A stretch of DNA of 13,963 nt from an uncultured Selenomonadaceae bacterium (GTDB lineage Bacteria > Bacillota > Negativicutes > Selenomonadales > Selenomonadaceae). Of this stretch, positions 5,852 to 13,963 are shown piece after piece. The notes under the pieces were generated by a model, which did no database searches, was not told where the DNA came from, and saw only the letters and a program-made list of their open reading frames with translations. The translations under genes were made by a program, and so were the position numbers. The stretch spans positions 1-13,963 of the forward strand of contig CALZDE010000032.1 of assembly GCA_945637225.1 (NCBI GenBank). Direction: 5' to 3'. Every line of letters begins with the position of its first letter. Position 1 is the first letter of the stretch.

Positions 5852-8800
5852 TCAGAAACTTACATCAATTACCGTACCGTCATGAAGCATATACAAGTAA
5901 CATTCTGCCACCTTTACCCCCATTATTTCTTCAACAGCCTTTCTGTACATCGCCAGCTGTACCTTATAACGCTTCTTCACATCCTCCGGCTCTGTATTTT
6001 TATCTGTCTTATAGTCAACAATCACGTAATTTCCATTCTTTTCTTCAAGGAGCACATCAATAACGCCCTGACTAAAAATATATGCCTCCTCATCTGTAAC
6101 CTCTGGATAAAAATCCTTTGCCTTGAGCATTCTGCTAAAAGGAAGCTCTCTCCACACGTTACGTGCCTTCATAAATCTCTTGCCTATGTCACTCTTGAAA
6201 AATTCCTGAATGCGCTTAATGAAAACAGCTGGTTTTTGTTCGGCTAAAATAATGCCATCCTCTACCATTTTCTCCAACTGACCGTTAATCCCTTTTATGG
6301 TAAGACTTTTTGCACCACCGCTGACATCTATATGCTGCATGACAGAGTGCATGAGCGTACCATACTGAGCACCGCTGAAAATTTTCTTTTCCTTGACAAA
6401 CTCCGGCTGTGGGAAACTGAACTCTTCCTTTGCCACATCGTTTTTATCCCATTCGTTCAGCTTCAGACTGCCATCTTCCTCAACCTCTACCTCAAACCTG
6501 CGCTTGATTTCACTTACAGAAAGCTTGGCTGGGATATTTTCTGTACCATGATAATCATATTTCCAGCTAAGTCTTGCAGAGATATCATCTTCGTGAGCTG
6601 ATTTTTCTAAAGGAAGAGGCTGATTATTTTTTACTGTTTCCAGCTGTTCATTCAAAGTTTCTTCCTCTGATGGAAGCGCCTTTATAGTACCTGCACCATG
6701 TACCTTAATTTCCCATTGGGATTCCAAGCCCATAGCAAAATTGCCTACATCTCCCACAAAACCAGCATTCTTTCGATTCTGCGGATGACGGATCACTGCC
6801 GGCATTACCCAGTCGAGATAATTACTCGCATTGGACAGTGCAACATAAGGAAGCACAGAGGACTTTGTATTCGCATTATTACACCAGTTTTTCAAGGTTT
6901 TTTCATAATCATTGACAGAGCCCGTCATGATAAGCTTTTCCCTTGCTCTAGTCAAGGCAACATAAAGGACTCGCAACTCCTCAGCCTTGCTTTCCTGCAA
7001 AATACTGTTTTGTACTGCTATGTGTGAAATTGTATTGTAACGTACATAATTATCCAAATCAATACGTTTGATACCAATGCCCATTTCCTTGCTGACAATA
7101 ATATTTTCTCCAGCATCACGGGTATTGAAACGGCGGCTCATATTGCCAACTGCTACTATAGGAAATTCAAGTCCCTTGCTCTTATGAATAGTCATAATGC
7201 GGACTACATCCTCATTTTCTCCTAATGTACGGGCAACCTCCAAATCAGTTTCCATATCCCGCATTCTTTTAATAAAGCGCAGGAAACGGAAAAGACCACG
7301 AAAATCAGTTTTTTCATATTCCTCTGCTCTGGTAATAAAAGCACGAAGATTTGCCTGACGTACAAGACCACCGGGCAGACCGCCTACAAAATCATAGTAG
7401 CCAGTATCACGGTAAAGCTGCCAAATAAGCTCCGGTACGCCAGTATGACGGGAAAGCCTGCGCCATTTAGAAAGTTTATCCAAAAAGCTTGCAATTTTTT
7501 CCTTGATATTATCTGCCAAATTTATCTCTGGAGAATTTGCCAAGAGAATTGCGTTATAAAGTTCTCCCTTATCAATTTGACGAAGCTCTGCCAATTCCTC
7601 TGCTGAAAGTCCCACAATAGGTGAATAGAGAACCGCCGCCAATGGTATATCCTGCCGTGCATTATCAATAATTGTCAGTAAAGCTGTCATTACCTGAATT
7701 TCCGTAGTATAGAAATACCCGCCCCCCTTAGATGAATAAGCAGGAATATTATACTTCTGCAAAGCATCAAGCGCTATCGTTGGAATATCTCCTGACATAG
7801 AACGCAAAAGTATAACCATATCACGCCAGCTCACCCGGCGGTAGTGATTATTTGTCTTACAATTCTTATCATAAACCATGGCTCCGCTCTGATAAATTTC
7901 TCTCAACCGCTGGGCTATCATATGAAATTCCAGCTCCATACCCTTTAAATTTTCTGTATCATCACCCTCTGAATTTTCCTCTTTATCAGCCTTGTTTACT
8001 ATGTGGATTTCGATTTTTTCATCGAGAATGTCTCCCTTATCTGGCAATTCATAATCAAGGCCAGCATAAAGAGCCGCCCTGTCATCATAATCAATATCCA
8101 TAGGGTCTTCTGTCATGCACTGTGCAAAAATAAAATTAATACCATCAAGTACAGATTTACGGCTACGGAAATTTTTGCTGAGAGTAATCAGCTGCTGAGT
8201 ATCGTTAGCGATATTCTTAAATAATTTGTACTTATTCTGGAAAAGTGCAGGGTCTGCTGAACGGAAACGGTAAATACTCTGCTTAACATCACCTACATTG
8301 AATACCTTGCCACTATTTTCACCTGCAATCAATCTGACAATAGCATCCTGTACTTCGTTGGTATCCTGATATTCGTCTACCATGATTTCCTGATAATGCT
8401 TTCTTAAATCAAGTGCGACAGGTGAAGGCTTTAATTCTCCATCGTTATTATCCTCACTCAAAAGAATTTTCAGTGCTAAATGCTCCATGTCGGTAAAGTC
8501 AATAATATTTTTTTCCTTTTTCTTTGCTGTGTAAAGATCAACAAAGGATTTAACTAAATCACATAAGCCTCTGGCCTCTGGCGCAACGGCAATAATATCT
8601 TCTAAAAAATCTCTCTCATGACCAATACTCAATTTTTTCTTTAAATCTTCTACAATGTCTTTAATACGCTTTTTTCTTATATCCTGTGCTAAAGCATTAT
8701 TTTCAGCAGCTCCCTTACCAAAATTAGCCCACGTAGCAAATTTTGTATTCAGATGATTCACCATGCTATCCCAGTTTTCATCCTTTACTGCTTTTTGGAT

Positions 8801-9613
8801 ATTGGTAATAATAGTATTATCACTGTCAATTAATTTTTCAACCTTATCATATTTATCGCTATCTGCACCTTCAGCTAAATATCTGACTTCTTCAATAGCT
8901 TCCTCAGCTATCTTCAGCTGATGCTTAATTTCATCATAAATTTTTTTCCCCCAAAATGTATCAGCAATCCTTCCATCTGGATTAACATCAAAACGCTCCG
9001 CAATATCATTCAGCCATTTATTTGGAAAAGGCTGGTTATACGCCATGTGATAAAGCTTCATGACTATTTTATATAGCTCTTCATCACCATTTTTATCACT
9101 GCCATATTTCTCAGCAAAAGCATGAATAAAGGAGTCACTATTTTCGTAGTATTTTTCAAAAACCTCCTCCATAACCTCCTGCTGCATTATCTTTATTTCC
9201 TGATCATGTCCAGCACGAAATGCAGGGTCTAAATCAAGAACAGCAAAATTCTGACGGATAAGATTCTGGCAAAAGCTATGCATAGTTGATATTGAAGCAT
9301 TAGAAAGAAGAATTTTCTGTTTTTCTAATCTTTCAATTAATTTTTTATCACTGTTTTCTGCTAAACGCTCAGATTCTATTTTTTCCTCTAACGCCTTTTC
9401 AATGCGCTGACGCATTTCTTCTGCCGCCGCATTTGTAAAAGTAACCACCATAAGACGGTCTACATCCCAATGATTTTTATCATTTTCTGGCAAAAGAAGA
9501 TGAGATACAACTCTTTCGACCAAAACTGCAGTCTTGCCAGAACCTGCCGCCGCCGCTACAAGTATATCCTTGTCATTCAGTTCGATAGCATTTTTCTGAT
9601 CATCTGTCCACAT
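5852..9613 (-). CDS. addA: ATP-dependent helicase/nuclease subunit A (AddA)
   Basis: AddA is the UvrD-type 3'-5' helicase plus RecB-family nuclease subunit of AddAB, which resects double-strand ends to a Chi site and loads RecA. The 1253-aa protein has the Q-motif WTDDQ (2-6), Walker A AAAAGSGKT (20-28), Walker B DEYQDT (413-418), motif IV LSKNFRS, motif V MTIHKSKGLEFP (807-818) and motif VI VALTRAREKL (885-894). The C-terminal nuclease has His1089 in YGTLMH, Asp1186 in GVIDVL and DYK at 1200-1202, all intact. The length is close to characterised AddA proteins. A TTG start at 9640 would add nine residues; the ATG at 9613 gives the usual family beginning and has a GGGGGA stretch upstream. This ATG overlaps the end of addB by 14 bases, which suggests translational coupling. 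No terminator follows. Confidence 0.97.
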   Translation of the reverse strand: MWTDDQKNAIELNDKDILVAAAAGSGKTAVLVERVVSHLLLPENDKNHWDVDRLMVVTFTNAAAEEMRQRIEKALEEKIESERLAENSDKKLIERLEKQKILLSNASISTMHSFCQNLIRQNFAVLDLDPAFRAGHDQEIKIMQQEVMEEVFEKYYENSDSFIHAFAEKYGSDKNGDEELYKIVMKLYHMAYNQPFPNKWLNDIAERFDVNPDGRIADTFWGKKIYDEIKHQLKIAEEAIEEVRYLAEGADSDKYDKVEKLIDSDNTIITNIQKAVKDENWDSMVNHLNTKFATWANFGKGAAENNALAQDIRKKRIKDIVEDLKKKLSIGHERDFLEDIIAVAPEARGLCDLVKSFVDLYTAKKKEKNIIDFTDMEHLALKILLSEDNNDGELKPSPVALDLRKHYQEIMVDEYQDTNEVQDAIVRLIAGENSGKVFNVGDVKQSIYRFRSADPALFQNKYKLFKNIANDTQQLITLSKNFRSRKSVLDGINFIFAQCMTEDPMDIDYDDRAALYAGLDYELPDKGDILDEKIEIHIVNKADKEENSEGDDTENLKGMELEFHMIAQRLREIYQSGAMVYDKNCKTNNHYRRVSWRDMVILLRSMSGDIPTIALDALQKYNIPAYSSKGGGYFYTTEIQVMTALLTIIDNARQDIPLAAVLYSPIVGLSAEELAELRQIDKGELYNAILLANSPEINLADNIKEKIASFLDKLSKWRRLSRHTGVPELIWQLYRDTGYYDFVGGLPGGLVRQANLRAFITRAEEYEKTDFRGLFRFLRFIKRMRDMETDLEVARTLGENEDVVRIMTIHKSKGLEFPIVAVGNMSRRFNTRDAGENIIVSKEMGIGIKRIDLDNYVRYNTISHIAVQNSILQESKAEELRVLYVALTRAREKLIMTGSVNDYEKTLKNWCNNANTKSSVLPYVALSNASNYLDWVMPAVIRHPQNRKNAGFVGDVGNFAMGLESQWEIKVHGAGTIKALPSEEETLNEQLETVKNNQPLPLEKSAHEDDISARLSWKYDYHGTENIPAKLSVSEIKRRFEVEVEEDGSLKLNEWDKNDVAKEEFSFPQPEFVKEKKIFSGAQYGTLMHSVMQHIDVSGGAKSLTIKGINGQLEKMVEDGIILAEQKPAVFIKRIQEFFKSDIGKRFMKARNVWRELPFSRMLKAKDFYPEVTDEEAYIFSQGVIDVLLEEKNGNYVIVDYKTDKNTEPEDVKKRYKVQLAMYRKAVEEIMGVKVAECYLYMLHDGTVIDVSF

Positions 9614-12600
9614 CGTTCTTTTCCCCCAGTTCCTTGGCAATCAGTTTCATTACCTCATCATTTTCATGCTTCACAAGATTCTTTGGACTATAACCGCTGA
9701 TATCTGGACTATAACCGCACAAAGCACGATAATCACAGAATTTGCAGGCATCAATATTACCAAATTTTACAGGTTCAACTTTAATATCACCAGAAATTAT
9801 TTCATTGCCTGTAGTTTCCAGCATTTTTTCCACAAATTTCATCATATTGGAAAAGTCCGTAGTGGAAATTATCTTTTTAGCCATAGCTTTCTTAATAGTA
9901 CCAGTAGTTTTTCCTATACTCAAATCAAGATTTACATAATCCATCGAAGGGTCTATTTTCTGCAAAACATCCATAGCCCCCATAAACCAGCCATCTAATC
10001 TCAATTCCTGCAAAACCTTCTTATTAGCACTTTCACCATTTAATCTATTATCAGCCTCCACAATCTTAGTCTGCAATAAGCAGTAAAGCATAGCCGCAGG
10101 CAGGACAGGTTTATTTTTCTTAATGCTCATAATGTTCGTAGCTACTAAAAGATAGGTAATTAACTGCATATTAAGACCGTAATACAGTTCCTGTTCATCA
10201 AGGCTGTGCTTGCTTGATTTATAATCTATAATCATGAAATGATCGTCAAGCTCCAATTCGCCTTCCATTTTATCAATGCGGTCAATAGAACCTGTAATTG
10301 CCAGCTTGCATTCATCCAGCAAATCATAAAACATGTTTATGTCTTTATCAGTGGCAGTATCAAATTTTTCCTCAAACTCCTCTGGATGAAATGCACTAAT
10401 ACCGTCAAAAGCACAAAGGCGCAATAAAACATGACAGGCAGTATGATAAATTCTCTCTAGCTGTGCTTCCTTCTGCTTAGAGCTCATCATAATGTTATTT
10501 GGCAATTTAGCAGCTTTTGCATAAAGCAGGTCACGACATATTTTACGGCATTCATCACCGCTTACACTATTCCAGCGACGTTTTTCCTCTTTCATTCTGA
10601 TACCAAAATCATGCAGTACACCATGCAGGAGAGTACCAAAATCCATTACCCTGAATTTGTATTCCTGACGGTCATGCAGTTTCAGTCCATACTGAGCAAA
10701 GTACTTAAAATGACAGCTTCTAAAGCTTTCCAATTTAGAAACGCTCGCCTTTAAAAGCTTTTTATTAGTAAATAATTTTTGTGCCATAGCAGGGGTAAGC
10801 TGATCACGATTTGGTTCAAAAAACAAACCTTCACGAATCATTTTGAGCGGTTCCTTCATGTCATTCTGCTCTAAGCTCCAATTATAAACTTTCTGCCAAA
10901 TGTCATCAAGAGGCAGCTGCTTCTCACGAGCATTGCGGAGAGCCGCCGCCAAACCAGATACCGCAGTTCTTCCTTCTGCAATCATCATTTCCTGCAGTTC
11001 CGGCTGCCATGCAAGACTTTCCAAAGGAAGTGATAAGAAATTCGCTTCTGGGACTAATTCACGAATACGCTTTACAAGATTTGCTGGTTCCCTGCCATTG
11101 CCCTCACTGTCCGCCAAAGGATAAGAAATACAGAAATACTCCCTAGCCAAAGTAAACGCTTTATAAATAATGTATTTTTCATTAAAACTGTTATCCCTGC
11201 CGACAATTGACAGTGCTTCCATTTCCTTATCACGCTTTACTGCTTCCTCTAAATGAAGTCTGTCAGCATCAGAAAGAATCATGTTTTCTGTGGTACGTCT
11301 AGGCATAGCACCTGCTACCGCTCCCATGATATAAACCGCTCTCTGATTATCTAAGCTGTTCTGCTCAAAGCTGGCAATAGTAACATAATCTACCCCCGGC
11401 GGAATCATGCTGACCTGCAGAGCATCAAGACCTTCTCCCACAATAGCCTCATACTCCTGCAATGACATTTTTTCATCACCGCTAAGTTCTACAAGCTGAT
11501 CCAAGAGTGACATAACATCCTGCCACACCTTCTGATGTTCCTTAGCTTCTGCCAGCATACCACAGTTCTCTGCTTCCCTTGCCCAGCTTTCCAGCTTTTT
11601 TGGCACATCTAATTCAAGGAGAAATTCATATAAAGCCGATGTAATATCTCTGGTATTTTCCCCTGCTTTCATTTTATTATGCAAATTTTCCAGTGGAATA
11701 ATAACCCTATGACGTATATCATTGACCTTTTTTATGCGTTCTTTTTCTTCATCAGAAGGGTCATCTTCATCTAGAGCATAACGACGGAAAAAATCCCAAT
11801 CCTTTTCCTGAAGCCATTTCTTAGAGCCTTTGATACCAAATTCCAAAACATAATTTTCCAGTAAATCAAGTTCCTCACTGTTAGGCAGGAAAAAACCTGT
11901 TTTCAAGCAACGAAATACACTGTCATACTGCCAGCCGGTACGCACAAGATTAATAGCTGAACGAATTAATTCCGCCAGCTGATGATTGGCACAAGGTCTT
12001 TTATGATCGCTGAAATACGGAATGCCATAATCTTGAAAAACAAGTGGCAGGGAAGCACCATAGGTCTCCTGGTCACGAATAAGCACACCTATTTCCTGCC
12101 ATTTATAGCCCTTATCCCGAACCAAACGAAGAATATCCGCCGCTACAGCTTCCATTTCCAAACGTGCATTAGCTGCCTCTATTATATTGACAGACTCCTG
12201 CTGTTCCTCCCTTGAAATCTCGCCAAAGCCCTCGCCCTTTTTGCGGAAGGTATACATTTCCTGCTGAATTTTTGCTAATGGCGCACTCAAAAAGCGGTGA
12301 TTTCCATCCAAAGGTGTCATTTTCAGCTTCAAATCCATTTCCTCTGCCATTTTGCGAAGATTTTCCAAAGTAAAGTAACTGCGGAAGAAAGTACCTGTAG
12401 TTTTGGTATTCTCCCAATTAGTATCCATGTAATCAGGCTCTAAGGTCAGAGTAACATGAACATTTTCCGCATGATTAATAAGCCCCTGCAGAATTAATCT
12501 CTCCTGAGGATTAAAAAACAAGAAGCCATCCAGCCATACCTCTGCACCCTTGACAATATCAGAAACAGGGATTTTTTCAATGAGACGGTTCAGCATATCA

Positions 12601-13136
12601 CCCTTATCCTGAAAACGCCCTGCCATCTGTGCATTAAATTCACTTTGAAGAACTGCCAAATCTGCCAGCTTTCCCTTTAGACGATTATCCTTCACCTTTT
12701 CCTGAACTGAAGCAAGCTGTTCTGGGAAAATGCTATAGCTCTTTAACTCATCTAAAATCTTTCCTAGCGTCTTAGCAAAGCCACGCTGACGAGCCGCCTT
12801 GCCAAAAACCTTCATTTCATCACGTTTGTTGCCTAAAATTTTCTTCAAGAGAAGTTGACGGCCTAATTCTGTAAGACCAGGCTCCAAACCGCCCCCAGTC
12901 TCCGCTAAAACCTGCTGGGCAAAACGACGAAAACCATACACATAGCACCGTACAAAGCCAGCACCCTTCTCCGCCATCATCATCGCCAATTGACGTTCTA
13001 CCTTATATGTCATATGCTCCGGCAAAAGCAAAATTATAGCAGGCCCCATAGGACGAGCTAAAAGTTCTTTCTGAATAGTATCAAGGCAATAAGCAGTTTT
13101 ACCACTGCCAGCACGACCACAAATAAGCTCCAGCAT
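9600..13136 (-). CDS. addB: ATP-dependent helicase/deoxyribonuclease subunit B (AddB)
   Basis: AddB is the partner of AddA: it carries a RecB-family nuclease with a 4Fe-4S cluster and, in studied homologues, the inactive-helicase site that recognises Chi. The 1178-aa protein begins with a Walker A motif GRAGSGKT at 7-14. The nuclease domain shows LLHGVLHDF (His838), GSIDRID (Asp952) and DYKSS (Asp971, Lys973), then YGLNMQLITYL. Cluster ligands are Cys808 in SCHFKYF and Cys1131, Cys1134 and Cys1140 in CKFCDYRALC, matching the family spacing. The ATG follows GGAGG by 7 bases. It is the first gene of the addBA operon with a promoter at 13177-13205. The tail after Cys1140 contains a short duplicated GYSP segment. 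AddAB replaces RecBCD in most Bacillota. Confidence 0.97.
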   Translation of the reverse strand: MLELICGRAGSGKTAYCLDTIQKELLARPMGPAIILLLPEHMTYKVERQLAMMMAEKGAGFVRCYVYGFRRFAQQVLAETGGGLEPGLTELGRQLLLKKILGNKRDEMKVFGKAARQRGFAKTLGKILDELKSYSIFPEQLASVQEKVKDNRLKGKLADLAVLQSEFNAQMAGRFQDKGDMLNRLIEKIPVSDIVKGAEVWLDGFLFFNPQERLILQGLINHAENVHVTLTLEPDYMDTNWENTKTTGTFFRSYFTLENLRKMAEEMDLKLKMTPLDGNHRFLSAPLAKIQQEMYTFRKKGEGFGEISREEQQESVNIIEAANARLEMEAVAADILRLVRDKGYKWQEIGVLIRDQETYGASLPLVFQDYGIPYFSDHKRPCANHQLAELIRSAINLVRTGWQYDSVFRCLKTGFFLPNSEELDLLENYVLEFGIKGSKKWLQEKDWDFFRRYALDEDDPSDEEKERIKKVNDIRHRVIIPLENLHNKMKAGENTRDITSALYEFLLELDVPKKLESWAREAENCGMLAEAKEHQKVWQDVMSLLDQLVELSGDEKMSLQEYEAIVGEGLDALQVSMIPPGVDYVTIASFEQNSLDNQRAVYIMGAVAGAMPRRTTENMILSDADRLHLEEAVKRDKEMEALSIVGRDNSFNEKYIIYKAFTLAREYFCISYPLADSEGNGREPANLVKRIRELVPEANFLSLPLESLAWQPELQEMMIAEGRTAVSGLAAALRNAREKQLPLDDIWQKVYNWSLEQNDMKEPLKMIREGLFFEPNRDQLTPAMAQKLFTNKKLLKASVSKLESFRSCHFKYFAQYGLKLHDRQEYKFRVMDFGTLLHGVLHDFGIRMKEEKRRWNSVSGDECRKICRDLLYAKAAKLPNNIMMSSKQKEAQLERIYHTACHVLLRLCAFDGISAFHPEEFEEKFDTATDKDINMFYDLLDECKLAITGSIDRIDKMEGELELDDHFMIIDYKSSKHSLDEQELYYGLNMQLITYLLVATNIMSIKKNKPVLPAAMLYCLLQTKIVEADNRLNGESANKKVLQELRLDGWFMGAMDVLQKIDPSMDYVNLDLSIGKTTGTIKKAMAKKIISTTDFSNMMKFVEKMLETTGNEIISGDIKVEPVKFGNIDACKFCDYRALCGYSPDISGYSPKNLVKHENDEVMKLIAKELGEKNDVDR
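9684..9718. repeat. 14-bp direct repeat with 21-bp period inside addB
   Basis: The 14-mer TGGACTATAACCGC occurs at 9684-9697 and again at 9705-9718. The 21-bp period is a multiple of three, so the reading frame of addB is kept and the protein reads GYSPDISGYSPKN directly after the last Fe-S cysteine (Cys1140). It looks like a recent in-frame duplication in the tail of AddB. Confidence 0.85.
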
Positions 13137-13176
13137 GAAAAAACCTCCATATCATTCACGAATTTATCTATATAAT

Positions 13177-13205
13177 ATTATAACATGCCTTAAATATAAA
13201 AACAA
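13177..13205 (-). promoter_or_regulatory. Sigma-A-type promoter of the addBA operon
   Basis: On the minus strand TTGTTT (13205-13200) is followed by 17 bases and a perfect TATAAT (13182-13177) with an extended -10 TGT. The predicted start near 13170 leaves a leader of about 34 bases that includes the GGAGG site of addB. The -35 box lies in the T-tract and stem foot of the amidase terminator. Confidence 0.7.
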
Positions 13206-13233
13206 GCAGAATGAAACAAAATTCACCCTGCTT
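13195..13233 (-). terminator. Rho-independent terminator after the amidase gene
   Basis: On the minus strand a 12-bp stem (AAGCAGGGTGAA with TTCATTCTGCTT, two G-T wobbles; positions 13204-13233) closes a 6-base loop and is followed by GTTTTTATATTT. It begins 8 bases beyond the stop codon of the amidase gene. Its T-tract is shared with the addB promoter. Confidence 0.82.
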
Positions 13234-13241
13234 AAAAATTC

Positions 13242-13895
13242 TTACTTTATTCTTCTGCTCATATCCCTTAGCAGTTCACCGCCAGGCACTTCCTTGCATG
13301 TATCAGGATCAATGAGATAAAGCATATCCCAGCGCACTTCAGGATCACCACTCCCTAACCCGTAATTATCAATAATAGCCGCTTCCGCATGTGTCATTAC
13401 AGTATCTTTATTAATATCAATTTCCAAATGCTTAGCCACGACCGCAATTACTAATGCCATTGTGCGAATTTGAGCATTAGTCGGAGGACATGGTCCCCAA
13501 TATGTCTTACCTTCCCTATAAGCCGCGTCAAGCATACAATCCATGCTTATACCAATTGCTCTGCTGTTTCTTCGCCAGGTATGTGCCTTCTTTTCTGTCA
13601 GTTCATTACAGGTAATACGTATTTCACCAAAACGTCCTATATTTATATGATAATCATCGTAAGCATTTTCATAATTCATAGCTGACCAATGAAGATACAT
13701 TTTATCAATACTGCCCTTAGCGTTATCAGCTAATACTGATAATTTGTCAATATCTTCCTGCTGATGTACAGCCTGCAAAGCACATTCAGACAGAGAATTG
13801 TATTTTGTCACACCTCCAGCCTCTGTATTTGCAACATTAAATTGCAATATCGCACATAAAACAGCTCCTAAAATTGTTTTCGTCTTATTTTTCAT
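13242..13895 (-). CDS. Secreted N-acetylmuramoyl-L-alanine amidase (Amidase_2/PGRP-like)
   Basis: The protein (217 aa) resembles the Amidase_2 zinc amidases that cut the bond between MurNAc and L-alanine in peptidoglycan. Visible landmarks are LHWSA with His69, DYHINI with His83, RNSRAIGISM at 109-118, PPTNAQIRTMA at 137-147, MTHAEA with His169, and GDPEVRWDML with Asp184 and Asp190. His69, His169 and Asp184 are the likely zinc ligands by family comparison. The N-terminus has a short basic region and a hydrophobic stretch (8-22), so a Sec signal peptide with cleavage near residues 22-26 is likely and the enzyme probably acts in the envelope. Cys14 is not in a proper lipobox. The ATG follows AAGGAAGGA by 7 bases (13903-13911). 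Similar domains occur in phage lysins, but no phage gene is adjacent. It ends at its own terminator, separate from addBA. Confidence 0.85.
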   Translation of the reverse strand: MKNKTKTILGAVLCAILQFNVANTEAGGVTKYNSLSECALQAVHQQEDIDKLSVLADNAKGSIDKMYLHWSAMNYENAYDDYHINIGRFGEIRITCNELTEKKAHTWRRNSRAIGISMDCMLDAAYREGKTYWGPCPPTNAQIRTMALVIAVVAKHLEIDINKDTVMTHAEAAIIDNYGLGSGDPEVRWDMLYLIDPDTCKEVPGGELLRDMSRRIK

Positions 13896-13929
13896 AGCAA
13901 AGTCCTTCCTTTATAACGCCCTCAATCAT

Positions 13930-13950
13930 GAAAATGCAACAAGCATTTTC
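13930..13950. repeat. Hairpin in the leader upstream of the amidase gene
   Basis: GAAAATGC and GCATTTTC pair perfectly over 8 bp around the 5-base loop AACAA. On neither strand is it followed by a convincing T-run (on the plus strand only TTCC), so a terminator of an off-window gene or an mRNA leader structure of the amidase transcript are both possible. The window ends 13 bases later. Confidence 0.4.
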
Positions 13951-13963
13951 TTCCTATGACAGC

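Noticed and set aside
5837..6247. Plus-strand reading frame of 136 codons
   Set aside because: It lies antisense to the 3' end of addA, whose nuclease motifs are intact there, and has no recognisable domain or ribosome binding site; treated as a shadow. The same holds for the other plus-strand frames.
12169..12417. Minus-strand reading frame of 82 codons
   Set aside because: It is an alternative frame inside addB, which is continuous through this stretch; no independent signals.
5852..13136. addBA plus adjacent genes as a new defence or Cas4-like system
   Set aside because: Both subunits have normal AddAB lengths and motifs and standard gene order; the Fe-S nuclease resemblance to Cas4 is shared by the whole RecB nuclease superfamily.
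13846..13862. Lipoprotein signal at Cys14 of the amidase
   Set aside because: The residues before Cys are AVL; a lipobox needs a small residue such as Gly, Ala or Ser directly before the Cys. A normal Sec signal peptide fits better.
13910..13939. TTGCAT-N17-TTATAA as promoter of the amidase gene
   Set aside because: The predicted transcription start would fall within or after the Shine-Dalgarno sequence, so the strong AAGGAAGGA site would be lost from the mRNA. The real promoter is probably outside the window.

Overview
The window is a compact, low-GC (roughly 40%) bacterial chromosome segment in which every supported gene lies on the minus strand. Reading in the direction of transcription (high to low coordinates) the order is: secreted peptidoglycan amidase, addB, addA, uppP (bacA), exoA/xthA-type AP endonuclease, pth, a radical SAM protein of unknown function, a CheR-type methyltransferase, and a phenylacetate-CoA-ligase-like protein that lacks its C-terminal domain. 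AddAB instead of RecBCD, strong GGAGG-type ribosome binding sites, GTG starts and AT-rich spacers point to Bacillota. The gene content and protein style suggest the Negativicutes (Selenomonas/Anaerovibrio/Megamonas-like), but that assignment is an inference without a database search. The window reads as core chromosome: there are no mobile elements, tRNA/rRNA genes, CRISPR arrays or phage genes, and no gene-free stretch over 300 bases.

Region 13963-13137: a short unassigned leader with a small hairpin, the amidase gene with signal peptide, then a rho-independent terminator whose T-tract overlaps the -35 box of the addB promoter. Region 13136-5852: addB and addA overlap by 14 bases and form the AddAB helicase-nuclease operon; all helicase, nuclease and Fe-S motifs are intact. 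Region 5851-4824: a near-consensus promoter drives uppP (undecaprenyl-diphosphate phosphatase, GTG start), which ends at a clear terminator. Region 4823-3358: the AP endonuclease and peptidyl-tRNA hydrolase. Region 3330-86: the radical SAM protein (27 bp after pth), a 115-bp AT-rich spacer with an inverted repeat, cheR, the CoA-ligase-like gene, and a strong terminator.

Functionally, the central block joins DNA repair (AddAB end resection, base excision repair), cell-envelope lipid recycling (UppP), murein hydrolysis (amidase) and translation recycling (Pth). The lower block is less ordinary: an orphan cysteine-rich radical SAM enzyme, a stand-alone CheR, and a CoA-ligase fold whose nucleotide-binding motifs are eroded. 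No obviously new multi-gene system is visible. The most notable observations are the probable pseudo-ligase, the orphan radical SAM protein, a 21-codon six-cysteine reading frame between cheR and the ligase-like gene, and a strong bias to write Ala-Ala pairs as GCG-GCN.
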